Positions 52,001-60,171 of a DNA stretch of 64,000 nucleotides are shown here, in pieces. A program made the position numbers and the translations under genes. This DNA is from Pedobacter sp. JY14-1 (lineage in GTDB: Bacteria; Bacteroidota; Bacteroidia; Sphingobacteriales; Sphingobacteriaceae): the NCBI RefSeq assembly GCF_029269825.1, contig NZ_JARJHU010000003.1, positions 1 to 64,000 on the forward strand, read 5' to 3'. The notes beneath the pieces are model-generated. The model saw only the letters and a list, made by a program, of their open reading frames with translations, was not told where the DNA came from and ran no database searches. Every line of letters begins with the position of its first letter. The stretch's first letter is position 1.

Positions 52001-53565
52001 GCTTTACCGGGGGCAGCGGAAAGGCAGGTGTGGCCAACCGCAGCCTGAACCGCTGGGGTATCGCCGTCCGCAAGGGCCAGGTGTTCCAGGGCAGGCTCTA
52101 CCTGAAAGGGCAGGTGAGCGGCGTAGTAAGTGTGGCGCTCGAAAGTGCTGACGGCAGCAGAACCTACGCAGTGAAGAAGCTCAGCGGTATCGGGGCGTCC
52201 TGGAAGAAGTTCCCGTTCAGCCTGACCGCCGCTGCAGCAGACCCGAATGCACGGCTGGCCATTTACCTGGAGGCAAAAGGCCAACTTTGGGTAGACCAGG
52301 TGGTGCTGAGGGGTACGGGCAAAGACCAGTTCAAAGGACTGCCCATACGCGCCGATATCGGCAATAAACTGGTCGAACAAGGGCTTACTTTTCTCCGTTA
52401 TGCCGGAACCATGACCAATTCGCCGGAATACCGCTTTAAGAAAATGATCGGCGACCCGGATAAGCGCCCCAACTACCGTGGCCACTGGAACCATTACACC
52501 ACGAATGGTTTTGGCATCGAGGAATTCCTGCGATATTGCGAGGCTACAGGGATCATACCGGCATTTGCCGTAAACATTTATGAAACTCCGGAAGACATGG
52601 CAGATATGGTGGAATACCTTAACGGCGCGGCCACTACGAAATGGGGCGCACTGCGTGCGAAAAATGGTCACCCCAAGCCTTACCAGGTAAAATACATTGA
52701 GATCGGCAACGAGGAAGTCATCTTTAACGGAGACAACCGGAAAGCCTATGAGGAATATGTCGCACGTTTCCACCTGTTATATGATGCGATGAAATCAAAA
52801 GATACCTCGCTGAAATTTATCCATGCCGCCTGGTGGCGCCCCGAGTCCCCAAATATGGAATACGTATTCCGGGAGCTGAACGGCAAGGCCGATTACTGGG
52901 ACCTGCATGTCGGGGGCGACGACCCGCAGGCGGGCATAGATACCGATCGGCAACTGACACGAATGCTGGCTCTGTTCCGGAAATGGGACCCGCAGACCCG
53001 TATGAAGATCGCGGTATTCGAGGAAAATGGCAGCAAACACGGTATGCAAAGGGCTCTGGGCCACGCGACCAACCTGAACGCGGTCCGCAGGCACAGTGAA
53101 GATGTCCTGACTTCCAGCCCGGCCAATGCCCTGCAGCCTTACCTTCAAAATGACAATGACTGGGACCAGGGCCAGATCTTCTTTACCCCTGACCAGGTAT
53201 GGGGAATGCCGCCTTTTTATGCACAGCAGATGCAGTCGGAAAATCATTTGTCGTTGCAGGTCAGGAGCGAGGTGGAAGGGAAGCTTGATGTGACCGCCGC
53301 GAAGAGTGAGGATGGCAGGACGCTGGCACTTTATGTCGTGAACACCGGCGGTGAAGCCGTGAAGGGTATACTGGAACTGGCGGGCTTTGAAGGCCGCAAC
53401 CCGGAAGCCGGGGTCTTTGAACTGTCGGGAAGGCTGACTGACCGGAATACCCCGGAAGCACCGGAAAAGCACAAGACCGTAAAGACCAGGGTGACATTGA
53501 GCGGGACTACCCCGGAATATGTGTTTAAGCCATATTCCTTTACCATCCTGAAGTTCAATAAATAA
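49075..53565 (+). CDS. Secreted fusion of GH127 beta-L-arabinofuranosidase and GH51 alpha-L-arabinofuranosidase
   Basis: The 1496-residue protein has a signal peptide (residues 1-22). Residues 25-690 are GH127 with the family's catalytic and zinc-binding residues: Glu395 and Cys397 in LETCAAVG and Cys462-Cys463 in HECPCCPPMF. Residues 697-1496 are GH51: IHTGQVENKISPLIYGSNIEDVNHEIYGG, an inserted concanavalin-like domain (about 755-925), the acid/base Glu1213 in IEIGNEEV, the likely nucleophile Glu1316 in IAVFEEN, and a C-terminal beta domain. One polypeptide would thus remove both beta- and alpha-linked arabinofuranose. The frame is uninterrupted across the junction. Confidence 0.92.
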   Translation: MNMKGYVLLLALGATVAQNSVAQVRSGKPEDRDQLSAARQVQINDAFWSPRFALWSTTTANDVLDKFEGKHLAQPSGRAENNVFENFDKVASGKKGTGHHVGFPWFDGLVYESIRGIGDLIARHPDAALQARIDGYIDRIYAAQKADPDGYINTYTDLEEPGHRWGDNGGFLRYQHDVYNSGMLVEAGVHYYKATGKTRLLEVATRLANYMSGLMGPVPKRNIVPAHSGPEEALIKLYWLYKENPGLKKKVDVPVNEKDYYNLAKFWIENRGHNSGYPLWATWGNDKAEQWIKKEYKSSMSGPGVRPTWGDYAQDSIPVFQQKTIEGHAVRATLLATGITAAALEEHMPEYVQTATRLWDNMAGQRMFVTGGVGAIAHDEKFGPDYFLPTGAYLETCAAVGAGFFSQRMNELTGDGKYMDEFERVLYNNVLTGVSLSGTKYTYQNPLNAHDHSRWDWHECPCCPPMFLKMVSELADYIYATKGSNQLYVNLFAGSKATVEVGRNRVGVNQQTTYPWAGKVVLDVNPDKQALFSVHIRIPGWARGVENPYGLYRSGLKSNFTLHVNGSPEKVIMNNGYAVISRKWKKGDKIELDLDMSPRLVTASPRVKDLDHMVAIASGPIVYSLEAPDNADLDAIQVDTGAAMQLQYRKDLLNGVNVITGKTVKGGPFTAIPYYAVGNRDAKGYKVWLPVPQTATIRIHTGQVENKISPLIYGSNIEDVNHEIYGGFYDQRIFGESFEEPATGLNFNQWRRYSGFWTAKDGAVTIIPGRGTTSDVVMHGTHGIGVEPDHSAKLIYEPEEMTDGSAEAEIRFTGRGESAALLLRVANAGVGTDNFDGYEVNLHRDGKKIGLGRHVQNFELLKEASVNFDPEAWNKLKVDLKGAEIIVYLNGQQVFSFTDPNPLRQGKVGLRTWRSAVSFRNVMMTTGGIARPLKLVNATDEQVSYNWDIIRTGQARASFELDASAGYNGKNAQVIRFTGGSGKAGVANRSLNRWGIAVRKGQVFQGRLYLKGQVSGVVSVALESADGSRTYAVKKLSGIGASWKKFPFSLTAAAADPNARLAIYLEAKGQLWVDQVVLRGTGKDQFKGLPIRADIGNKLVEQGLTFLRYAGTMTNSPEYRFKKMIGDPDKRPNYRGHWNHYTTNGFGIEEFLRYCEATGIIPAFAVNIYETPEDMADMVEYLNGAATTKWGALRAKNGHPKPYQVKYIEIGNEEVIFNGDNRKAYEEYVARFHLLYDAMKSKDTSLKFIHAAWWRPESPNMEYVFRELNGKADYWDLHVGGDDPQAGIDTDRQLTRMLALFRKWDPQTRMKIAVFEENGSKHGMQRALGHATNLNAVRRHSEDVLTSSPANALQPYLQNDNDWDQGQIFFTPDQVWGMPPFYAQQMQSENHLSLQVRSEVEGKLDVTAAKSEDGRTLALYVVNTGGEAVKGILELAGFEGRNPEAGVFELSGRLTDRNTPEAPEKHKTVKTRVTLSGTTPEYVFKPYSFTILKFNK

Positions 53566-53635
53566 GGTGTGTTGCAGGTGAAGCCTGGGTGAACGGAGGG
53601 AAAACAAAGGCGGGAGGTTAAGTGAAAAATTATGT

Positions 53636-53643
53636 TATTTTTG
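53636..53643 (+). promoter_or_regulatory. -7 element for the ThuA-domain gene
   Basis: TATTTTTG is a perfect TAnnTTTG, 25 bases before the ATG at 53669. It suggests transcription separate from the arabinofuranosidase gene. Confidence 0.55.
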
Positions 53644-53668
53644 GTTGACACCAAAGAACCCTGAACTC

Positions 53669-54538
53669 ATGAGAACCCTGAACGTCTTTTTATTTTTCCT
53701 GCTCACTGTCTTTTTTATCAATACGGAGAGCTATGCGCAAAAGCAGAAAACTGCTGTGGCTAAAAAGCCCCTGGTCGTCTTCGTGACCGGTGACCATGAG
53801 TACAGCAGTGAGGCGACCATGCCGCTGATCGCAGCGGAACTTGAAAAGCACTATGGCATGCGTACACTGGTACTGAAGGCTTCGCCAGATTACAATTCAG
53901 AAGAGAACATCCCCGGCCTGGAGGCCCTGCAGGAAGCCGACCTTGCCGTTTTTTTCCTGCGCTGGCGGCGTCTGCCCTGGGTGCAGCTGCAATATATCGA
54001 CGAATACCTCAAGTCCGGTAAGCCGGTGATGGGTTTTCGTACCAGTACTCATGCGTTCAATTATCCGGCGGGGCATGCCCTGGTCAAATGGAACGAGTTT
54101 GGTGAATTCGCACTGGGTGCCCCCGGAGGCTGGGGCAAGGGCGGCCACACCCATTACGGGCACCATTCGACGACAGACGTCAGCGTCATCCGCAAACAGG
54201 CCGGGCATCCGGTGCTCACCGGGGTGAAGCCCGACTTTCATGTCGCTTCCTGGCTGTACCATGTATTGCCGGATTATCCGGTAAAGGGGACGGTATGGCT
54301 GCTCAGCGGCAAGTCGGTCAATCCGGACAAACCTGCCATTGAAAATCCCGTAGCCTGGACCTGGAAGACGCCTGCAGGAGGCCGTGTGTTTACGACCACC
54401 CTGGGCCATCCGGAAGATTTCAACGAGGAAGGCCTGCAGAGGCTGGTGGTCAATGCGGTGCACTGGACGCTGGGCATGCCTGTCCCGAAGCAATGGGCGG
54501 GGAAGTTTGAGATGAATGTACCTTATCGTCAGCCTTAA
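53669..54538 (+). CDS. Secreted ThuA-domain protein
   Basis: The 289-residue protein has a signal peptide (RTLNVFLFFLLTVFFINTESYAQ). The rest is a ThuA/glutamine-amidotransferase-like fold: LVVFVTGDHEYSSEATMPLIAAELEKHYGMRT, ADLAVFFLRWRRLPWVQLQYIDEYLKSGKPVMGFRTSTHAF, and HPEDFNEEGLQRLVVNAVHWTLG. ThuA proteins take part in disaccharide use in rhizobia (3-keto-trehalose), though most have no assigned reaction. I chose the ATG at 53669, where the signal peptide starts. The end overlaps the convergent cytochrome gene by four bases. Confidence 0.9.
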   Translation: MRTLNVFLFFLLTVFFINTESYAQKQKTAVAKKPLVVFVTGDHEYSSEATMPLIAAELEKHYGMRTLVLKASPDYNSEENIPGLEALQEADLAVFFLRWRRLPWVQLQYIDEYLKSGKPVMGFRTSTHAFNYPAGHALVKWNEFGEFALGAPGGWGKGGHTHYGHHSTTDVSVIRKQAGHPVLTGVKPDFHVASWLYHVLPDYPVKGTVWLLSGKSVNPDKPAIENPVAWTWKTPAGGRVFTTTLGHPEDFNEEGLQRLVVNAVHWTLGMPVPKQWAGKFEMNVPYRQP

Positions 54539-57500
54539 TCTTTCAGCAGCTCTTCGGGCGCATAAAACCCTTTCTTTCCTTTAGTTGCGGTTCTGATGGC
54601 TTTTACCTGTTCCACTGTTACGGCGCTTGCGCTGTTCCCGAAGGCATTTCTCACATAGGTGGCCACGGCTGCCACCTCCTCATCGCTGAGCATACCGCCG
54701 AAGGGGGTCATCGGTACCTGGCCGCTATACTTTTTCCCGTTTACGGTCAAGGGTCCTTGCAGCCCGTTCAGGATGATCTTGACGAGCCTGTCTTCCTTGC
54801 CGGTTACCCAGGAGGCCCCGGCCAGGGGCGGGAAGCCTGAGGCGGGCAGGCCTTTTCCGTCGGCCTGGTGACAGGTAATGCAATAGCCTTCCCGGGCATA
54901 GATGGCCTTTCCCTGCAGGTATGCTTCGCCGGGGACGCCGCTGCCCGCTGTTGCTTCCGGCGTGGTCGCTGCTTCTGTGCTGGCGGCCCTGCCGCTGAGG
55001 TGTGCAACCGCGGTCTCCAGGGAAGCTTTCATCCAGTCGTCTACGGGCATTTTAACTGCTTCCTTCAGGATGGCCAGCCCCCTTCCTTCCGGCAGCCAGG
55101 AAGCTGCAGCGATAGCTGCCAGCCTTACCCTTCCATGCGGGTCTGCTGCGGCCTTCATCAGCAATTCCTGATGGTTTTTTACCTGATGGCCGTTGTAACG
55201 CAGGGCCATGACGGCAGCTGCCCGGGTCCGGTAGTCTTTTGCGGACAGCAGCTTGGCCAGCAGCTCCTGGTCAATTTTGTTCATACCCCAGCTTACCCAG
55301 AGTGCCTCGAGCAGATGGTGTTCGTATGCCGGGTCTTTGGGGTCGAGGGCCGATACCCAGGTCTTCAGCGCGGGCAGGACCTCGGCAGCCTTGCGTCCGC
55401 GCAGCTCGTTCCTGCTGCGGTAACGGCTTCGGTATTCGGGTAGTTTGAGGTTATCGAGCAGTACCGGGATGCCGGCGCCTGCTACCTTAGCCGGTGTGAC
55501 CAGGGGACGGGAAGGATAGGTGATGCGGTAAATGCGGCCATGGGAATGGTCGCGGAGCGGATCGCGGGCGTTGTGCTGCATGTGCCCGATCAGGATGTTG
55601 TGCCAGTCGGCGATATAGAGGGAACCGTCGGGGGCAAACTCCAGGTCTACCGGCCGGAAGTTCTTGTCGCTGCTTACCAGGAGGTCCTGCCGGTGCCTGC
55701 CCTGGTAACCGGTGCCCTCCTCGGCCAGACGGTGTTGTTTGGTGCCGAGGAAGCCGATGGTGTTGTTGATCAGGAAATCGCCCTGCATGTGGTCCGGAAA
55801 ATGCCTGCTGGAGATAAATTCCAGGCCGGAGGTGGGGCGTACCCGGTGCTCCTCCTCGATGAGGCTGCGCGCCACGGGTGTCGTGTCGCCATATCTTGGT
55901 TTTACGGTAACGGGAAGCATCCAGCGCATGTCGGGGCTGGAAGTCTCTGCGTAAAATGGCTGCCCCCAGTCGTCAAAGGCAATGCCCCAGGGATTGGGTA
56001 CATAGGGTTGGGCGGTACGCTCCAGCTGACGGCGCTGCGGGCTGTACCGGAAGAAGCCGCCGTTGGTCGCCCTTACCGGGCCGTAAGCGGTTTCCACATC
56101 GGTATGCAGGAACACGCCTTCGCCCATGTAAATGGCACCTGAAGGGTCGGCTGTAAAGGCGTGGATATTGTGATGGGTATCGTGGTCATCGAAGCCGCTG
56201 AGCAGGATCTCGCGGATATCGGCTTTGTCATCACCGTTGGTGTCTTTCAGCAGCATCAGATTCGTGCCTTGAGAAAGGTAAACGCCCTCGGCCGTCACCT
56301 CAAAGCCCAGGGGCAGGTGCAGGCTGTCTGCGAAAACGGTCTGTTTATCGGCTTTTCCGTCATGATCGGAGTCTTCCAGGATGATCAGCTTGTCGTTGGG
56401 CCTGCTGTCTCCGGGTTTGTAATGCGGATAGCTGGGCATGGTGGCTACCCAGAGCCGGCCCTTGTTGTCGAAGCTGATCTGGCAGGGCTTGGCCAGGTCG
56501 GGAAATTCCTGTTCGGAGGCAAAGAGGTCGATCTTAAAGCCTGGGGCTACCTTTAGCTTGCCCAGGGCTTCCTTGCCGGTCAGGTAACGTAGTTCTTCAC
56601 CTTCGGCAGGCGTATAATTGGTCTTTACCGGAGGAACGGCGGGCGTATTGCGGTCTGCGGCCACCAGATCCTTGCGGACGCCTTTTACCGCCTGCCATAT
56701 TGCGGTGTCCCGGATCAGGGTCAGCGCCCTTACCTTTGCGATCTCGGCCGGATAATTGTCCGGGCCGAAGGGATCGTACCTGCGGCCATAGGCGTGTACG
56801 CCATTGGGGATCTTGAAATCGTTGTGCCACATCCAGTTCTTCTCCAGTACGGCCTGTCGCACCAGGGCGCGGTTCTTCTCTGCCTTTACGGGTGTTTTTC
56901 CGAACAGCAGATCGGCGAGTGCCGGTGCAAAACGGGCATAGCCCTGGTCGCTCAGCTGGCAGCCGTCGATGGTCAGGGGGCTCTTTGCTTCGGCGAACCA
57001 CTGGCGGGTAAGGGTATTGACGTCTGCGAACAGCACATTATGCTTTGCCGCGACGGCCTTCATGGCCTCGGTGTACAGGGCCAGGCGCGTATTTTCGGCC
57101 TTGCCGTCGGGCAGGTCGTATTGACCGGACAGGTTTTCAAAGGCGATGGGGGAAACGATGGCAAGCCGGGGTGCTGAACGCCCGTTGTAACGTTGTTTCA
57201 GGGTATGCCTAATGAAGGCATCCAGCTCCGCCTTGTAGTTTTCCAGGCCGGCGGTCCCTTCAAAGGATTCATTGTAACCGAAAAAGGCAATGATTACATC
57301 GGCCTTCAGCCGTTCCAGCCACTGGTCTTCGGTCTCGAAGAAACCCTGGCTGTCTGAACCGGCCGCCAGCTCGGTCTGAAAACGCGCTGCACCGGGAAAG
57401 GCCCAGGGGGAATTGCGACTGGCATGGGGACGGAACCCGGGTGTATTGCCGCCGTCGCACATATTGCGGATAAACAGCCGGTGTTCCGGATAGCGCAGCT

Positions 57501-57696
57501 GCAGTTCGGTCTCGAAGTACCCGTAGTTCATCATTCTCGAACCCAGGTTGTTGCCGATCAAAACAATATGTGCATCTTTTTCAGGTGCGATCAACGGTGT
57601 GGGTGACTGTGTGAACTGAAAGCCGGTGAATGCGGTAAGCAAAACCACGGCCAGCCGTAAAGACGGTTTAAGGCACTTCCGTAGGGTTAAGGTCAT
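54535..57696 (-). CDS. PVC-type heme-binding protein with SGNH-like N-terminus and cytochrome c tail
   Basis: The 1053-residue secreted protein (signal near residues 15-30) has four parts: an SGNH-hydrolase-like domain (about 45-270, DVIIAFFGYNESFEG); a beta-propeller of the PVC dehydrogenase type (about 350-740, DLFASEQEFPDLAKPCQISFDNKGRLWVATMPSYP); HEAT-like repeats (about 760-900); and a cytochrome c domain with CITCH heme motif and Met in PMTPFG. The SGNH part reads LIGNNLGSRM where GDS is expected, so the usual nucleophile Ser appears absent. Such proteins oxidise sugars or related compounds in Planctomycetes and some Bacteroidota. I chose the ATG at 57696. Confidence 0.87.
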   Translation of the reverse strand: MTLTLRKCLKPSLRLAVVLLTAFTGFQFTQSPTPLIAPEKDAHIVLIGNNLGSRMMNYGYFETELQLRYPEHRLFIRNMCDGGNTPGFRPHASRNSPWAFPGAARFQTELAAGSDSQGFFETEDQWLERLKADVIIAFFGYNESFEGTAGLENYKAELDAFIRHTLKQRYNGRSAPRLAIVSPIAFENLSGQYDLPDGKAENTRLALYTEAMKAVAAKHNVLFADVNTLTRQWFAEAKSPLTIDGCQLSDQGYARFAPALADLLFGKTPVKAEKNRALVRQAVLEKNWMWHNDFKIPNGVHAYGRRYDPFGPDNYPAEIAKVRALTLIRDTAIWQAVKGVRKDLVAADRNTPAVPPVKTNYTPAEGEELRYLTGKEALGKLKVAPGFKIDLFASEQEFPDLAKPCQISFDNKGRLWVATMPSYPHYKPGDSRPNDKLIILEDSDHDGKADKQTVFADSLHLPLGFEVTAEGVYLSQGTNLMLLKDTNGDDKADIREILLSGFDDHDTHHNIHAFTADPSGAIYMGEGVFLHTDVETAYGPVRATNGGFFRYSPQRRQLERTAQPYVPNPWGIAFDDWGQPFYAETSSPDMRWMLPVTVKPRYGDTTPVARSLIEEEHRVRPTSGLEFISSRHFPDHMQGDFLINNTIGFLGTKQHRLAEEGTGYQGRHRQDLLVSSDKNFRPVDLEFAPDGSLYIADWHNILIGHMQHNARDPLRDHSHGRIYRITYPSRPLVTPAKVAGAGIPVLLDNLKLPEYRSRYRSRNELRGRKAAEVLPALKTWVSALDPKDPAYEHHLLEALWVSWGMNKIDQELLAKLLSAKDYRTRAAAVMALRYNGHQVKNHQELLMKAAADPHGRVRLAAIAAASWLPEGRGLAILKEAVKMPVDDWMKASLETAVAHLSGRAASTEAATTPEATAGSGVPGEAYLQGKAIYAREGYCITCHQADGKGLPASGFPPLAGASWVTGKEDRLVKIILNGLQGPLTVNGKKYSGQVPMTPFGGMLSDEEVAAVATYVRNAFGNSASAVTVEQVKAIRTATKGKKGFYAPEELLKD

Positions 57697-57771
57697 TTGG
57701 TGATCTGTGTGTGTCCTGTAAATATAAATAAAAAACCTTTGCGGGTTTCTGTTGTTCAGATTACACATCTG

Positions 57772-57779
57772 CAAATCTA
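57772..57779 (-). promoter_or_regulatory. Possible -7 element for the PVC-type gene
   Basis: On the minus strand this reads TAGATTTG, a perfect TAnnTTTG, about 75 bases before the ATG at 57696. It overlaps the sequence just before the divergent SRPBCC gene start. Confidence 0.45.
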
Positions 57780-57784
57780 TAGCT

Positions 57785-58519
57785 ATGAACAATATCATCA
57801 GAAAAATTGAAGACCGGCTCGGCGAACTGAGCATTGAGCCGACGGGAAGGGAAAACATAGACCAGGGTGAGCGCCTGCTTTCGGTACTGGCAGGCTCCTG
57901 GCTGTTGTACAAAAGTGTGAAGGGCATCGGAAGGCACCCGCTGAGGGCGCTGACTGGCACCGCTGCCGCAGGCTTGCTGCTTTATCGGGGCGCTACCGGC
58001 GTATGCCCGGTTTACGAGCGCATCGGCAAGGACACGACCGATCCTGAAGCGATCACCATTGTGGAGGATATCGTGGTGAATGCACCGAGGCAGAGCGTCT
58101 ACCGTTTCTGGCGTGAACTGAGCAATCTGCCCAGGTTTATGCAGCACCTGAAATCGGTAGAGGAGACTACAGCGACCAGGTCAAACTGGGTCGCCAATAC
58201 ACCGGGGGGCCTTATTGACCTGAAATGGACTGCGGAGATTACCCGAGAGGAGGAGGATGAATATATTGGCTGGCATTCCGTAAGCGGCTCTATGATCGAC
58301 AATGCCGGAAAGGTAGAGTTTAAAGATACACTGAACGGAATCGGCACTGAGCTACACATAGAAATCGAATACTTTCCACCGGCAGGAAGTGTAGGTCGCG
58401 GCCTGGCATCGCTGTTTACCGGTGTTTTTGAGGACCTGATCCGCAAGGACGTCCAGGGCTTCAAGGCCTATGCGGAAGCAGAAGATTTTAAGGCCTACGC
58501 GGGAGTTACCGAGCTGTAA
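57785..58519 (+). CDS. Membrane-associated SRPBCC protein with DUF2892-like N-terminus
   Basis: The 244-residue protein has an N-terminal hydrophobic hairpin (about 25-75: GERLLSVLAGSWLLYKSVKG, LRALTGTAAAGLLLYRGATG, then CPVYERIG) typical of DUF2892/YgaP-like segments, followed by an SRPBCC (START-like) domain (AITIVEDIVVNAPRQSVYRFWRELSNLPRFMQHLKSVEE, ... HIEIEYFPPAGSVGRGLASLF). SRPBCC folds bind hydrophobic ligands. I chose ATG 57785; a longer frame from 57752 has no support. The ligand is unknown. Confidence 0.85.
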   Translation: MNNIIRKIEDRLGELSIEPTGRENIDQGERLLSVLAGSWLLYKSVKGIGRHPLRALTGTAAAGLLLYRGATGVCPVYERIGKDTTDPEAITIVEDIVVNAPRQSVYRFWRELSNLPRFMQHLKSVEETTATRSNWVANTPGGLIDLKWTAEITREEEDEYIGWHSVSGSMIDNAGKVEFKDTLNGIGTELHIEIEYFPPAGSVGRGLASLFTGVFEDLIRKDVQGFKAYAEAEDFKAYAGVTEL

Positions 58520-58542
58520 TTGACGCGGCTGCGGTGTGATGA

Positions 58543-60027
58543 TCAGGCCAGCGGCAGCCAGATATCGAACTGCGAGCCTTTGCCGGGCTCGCTTTTTACT
58601 TCGATCCTGCCCTGGTGACGGTCGATGATCTCCTTGGTAAGGTACAGCCCTAACCCCAGTCCGGAAATGCCGCGTGCAGTTTCTGTCCGGTAGAAACGGG
58701 TGAACAGCGAAGCGACCTGTTCCGGGGTAAGGCCCATGCCCTCGTCGCGGACACTAATGACCGCATGGCCGCCGGTAGTGTGCAGCCCGAGATAAATCTT
58801 ATCTGCCTGGGGCGAGTATTTCACCGCGTTGGTCATGAGGTTGAGGATGGCTTGTTCGATGCGCTGACCATCGGCCAGCAGGACCACTGCGTCCGGCTCC
58901 AGTTCGCAGATGACCACATGCTGGTATTCCTGGTAGGAAAAAGTCTCGGCAATGTCGACCATAAGTGCCCTGAGGTCAAAGGACTCAAAATTGAACTCGA
59001 GTTTGCCGGCCTGTATCCTCGACATGTGCAGCAGGTCGTCTACCAGGCCGGTTAGCCGGTCGGTCTGGGATACGGATTTCCTGACGAACAGTTCTGCCGG
59101 GTGGCCGTCCATCTTCCTGCCCAGCATCTGTAAGTAGCCTTTCAGGGAGGTGAGCGGTGTTTTGAGCTCGTGGGTGGCCAGGGCAATGAATTCGTCTTTT
59201 TTCCTGCTCAGTTCCTGGACTTCTGCAAACAGGCGTGAATTATCGAGTGCAATGGCTGCCTGAGCCGCTACGGCAATGACCAGGTCTTCATGTTCGGGAA
59301 GGAAGACCCCGGGTTCGGGATGTCCGAAGAAAAGCCCACCGATGATGCTCCCGTTGTTGGAGATGACCGGTACGGCCATGTAGCTGATTACCGGTAAAGC
59401 CTCTTCGGGCAATCCGAAACCGACTGCATTCATTTCGTTTTCTGGATCTTTGGTGATGTCGTCTACCCTGACTACGGCGTTCCCGGAAAAGGTGGGGTGA
59501 AAGAGACATACTGCAGCTCCGGTGAGTTTGCTGGTCTGGTCTGTGACCCTTTGCAGGATCGTGTCGATATCCATGCTTTCCGAAATCGACCTGCTGATGG
59601 AATTCAGGATCTCGAGCCGGGCCGCGTATTTCCTGACCTCGGCCTGGGCCTGTATCTGAGCGGTAATGTCACGGGCGATCTTTGATGCGCCAATGATGTT
59701 GCCATGCGGGTCCTTCACCGGAGATACGGTCAGCGAAATGGACACCTGGCTTTTATCTTTCCGGATCCTGACCGTCTCAAAATGCTCGATCTTCCTGTTG
59801 GCCCTGATGCTGGCCAGAATATGGTCTTCTTCCTGAAGTTTGGATTCGGGGATCAGTATGGTGATGGACTTTCCCAATACCTCGTCTTCCGTGTAGCCAA
59901 AGATGGCTTCAGCCCCTTTGTTCCAGCTCATGATGATCCCCTGCAGGTTTTTGCTGATGATCGCATCGTGAGAGGACTCGACAATGGCAGAGAGCATCAT
60001 ATTACGCAGGGCGGCAGATTCATTCAT
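58543..60027 (-). CDS. PAS-GAF sensor histidine kinase
   Basis: The 494-residue protein has a PAS domain (about 8-130, SHDAIISKNLQGIIMSWNKGAEAIFGYTEDEVLG) with a PAC tail, a GAF domain (about 150-270), then HisKA with the H-box FIALATHELKTPLTSLKG (His286) and a HATPase domain (VKYSPQADKIYLG, VRDEGMGLTPEQVASLFTRFYRTE, GLGLGLYLTKEII). No membrane helix is visible. No response regulator gene is adjacent, so it is an orphan kinase, similar in design to the one at 45.8 kb. Confidence 0.93.
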   Translation of the reverse strand: MNESAALRNMMLSAIVESSHDAIISKNLQGIIMSWNKGAEAIFGYTEDEVLGKSITILIPESKLQEEDHILASIRANRKIEHFETVRIRKDKSQVSISLTVSPVKDPHGNIIGASKIARDITAQIQAQAEVRKYAARLEILNSISRSISESMDIDTILQRVTDQTSKLTGAAVCLFHPTFSGNAVVRVDDITKDPENEMNAVGFGLPEEALPVISYMAVPVISNNGSIIGGLFFGHPEPGVFLPEHEDLVIAVAAQAAIALDNSRLFAEVQELSRKKDEFIALATHELKTPLTSLKGYLQMLGRKMDGHPAELFVRKSVSQTDRLTGLVDDLLHMSRIQAGKLEFNFESFDLRALMVDIAETFSYQEYQHVVICELEPDAVVLLADGQRIEQAILNLMTNAVKYSPQADKIYLGLHTTGGHAVISVRDEGMGLTPEQVASLFTRFYRTETARGISGLGLGLYLTKEIIDRHQGRIEVKSEPGKGSQFDIWLPLA

Positions 60028-60152
60028 TTAGGGAATAGTTATACTCATGGCAAGATAATAATAAATTATTCACACTTATCATCCGCGATTATTTCCGGGT
60101 GTTTTTACCTCATATATATGGAGTCAGGCAGGTATTTACCGCAACTATTTTT

Positions 60153-60171
60153 TTACTAATTTTGTTAGTAA
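60153..60171 (+). promoter_or_regulatory. Promoter and 7-bp inverted repeat at the DUF763 gene start
   Basis: The arms TTACTAA (60153-60159) and TTAGTAA (60165-60171) flank TTTTG. The first arm overlaps the -7 element TAATTTTG (60157-60164), and the last base of the second arm is the A of the ATG at 60171. Either a repressor site or a start-blocking hairpin is possible; the layout also predicts a leaderless mRNA. Confidence 0.6.

Noticed and set aside
51712..52773. 353-codon minus-strand frame opposite the GH51 part
   Set aside because: Antisense shadow of the arabinofuranosidase gene; no recognisable domain or promoter.
57697..57960. Upstream extension of the PVC-type protein frame
   Set aside because: It overlaps the divergent SRPBCC gene and shows no signal peptide or family similarity; the start at 57696 gives a proper leader.
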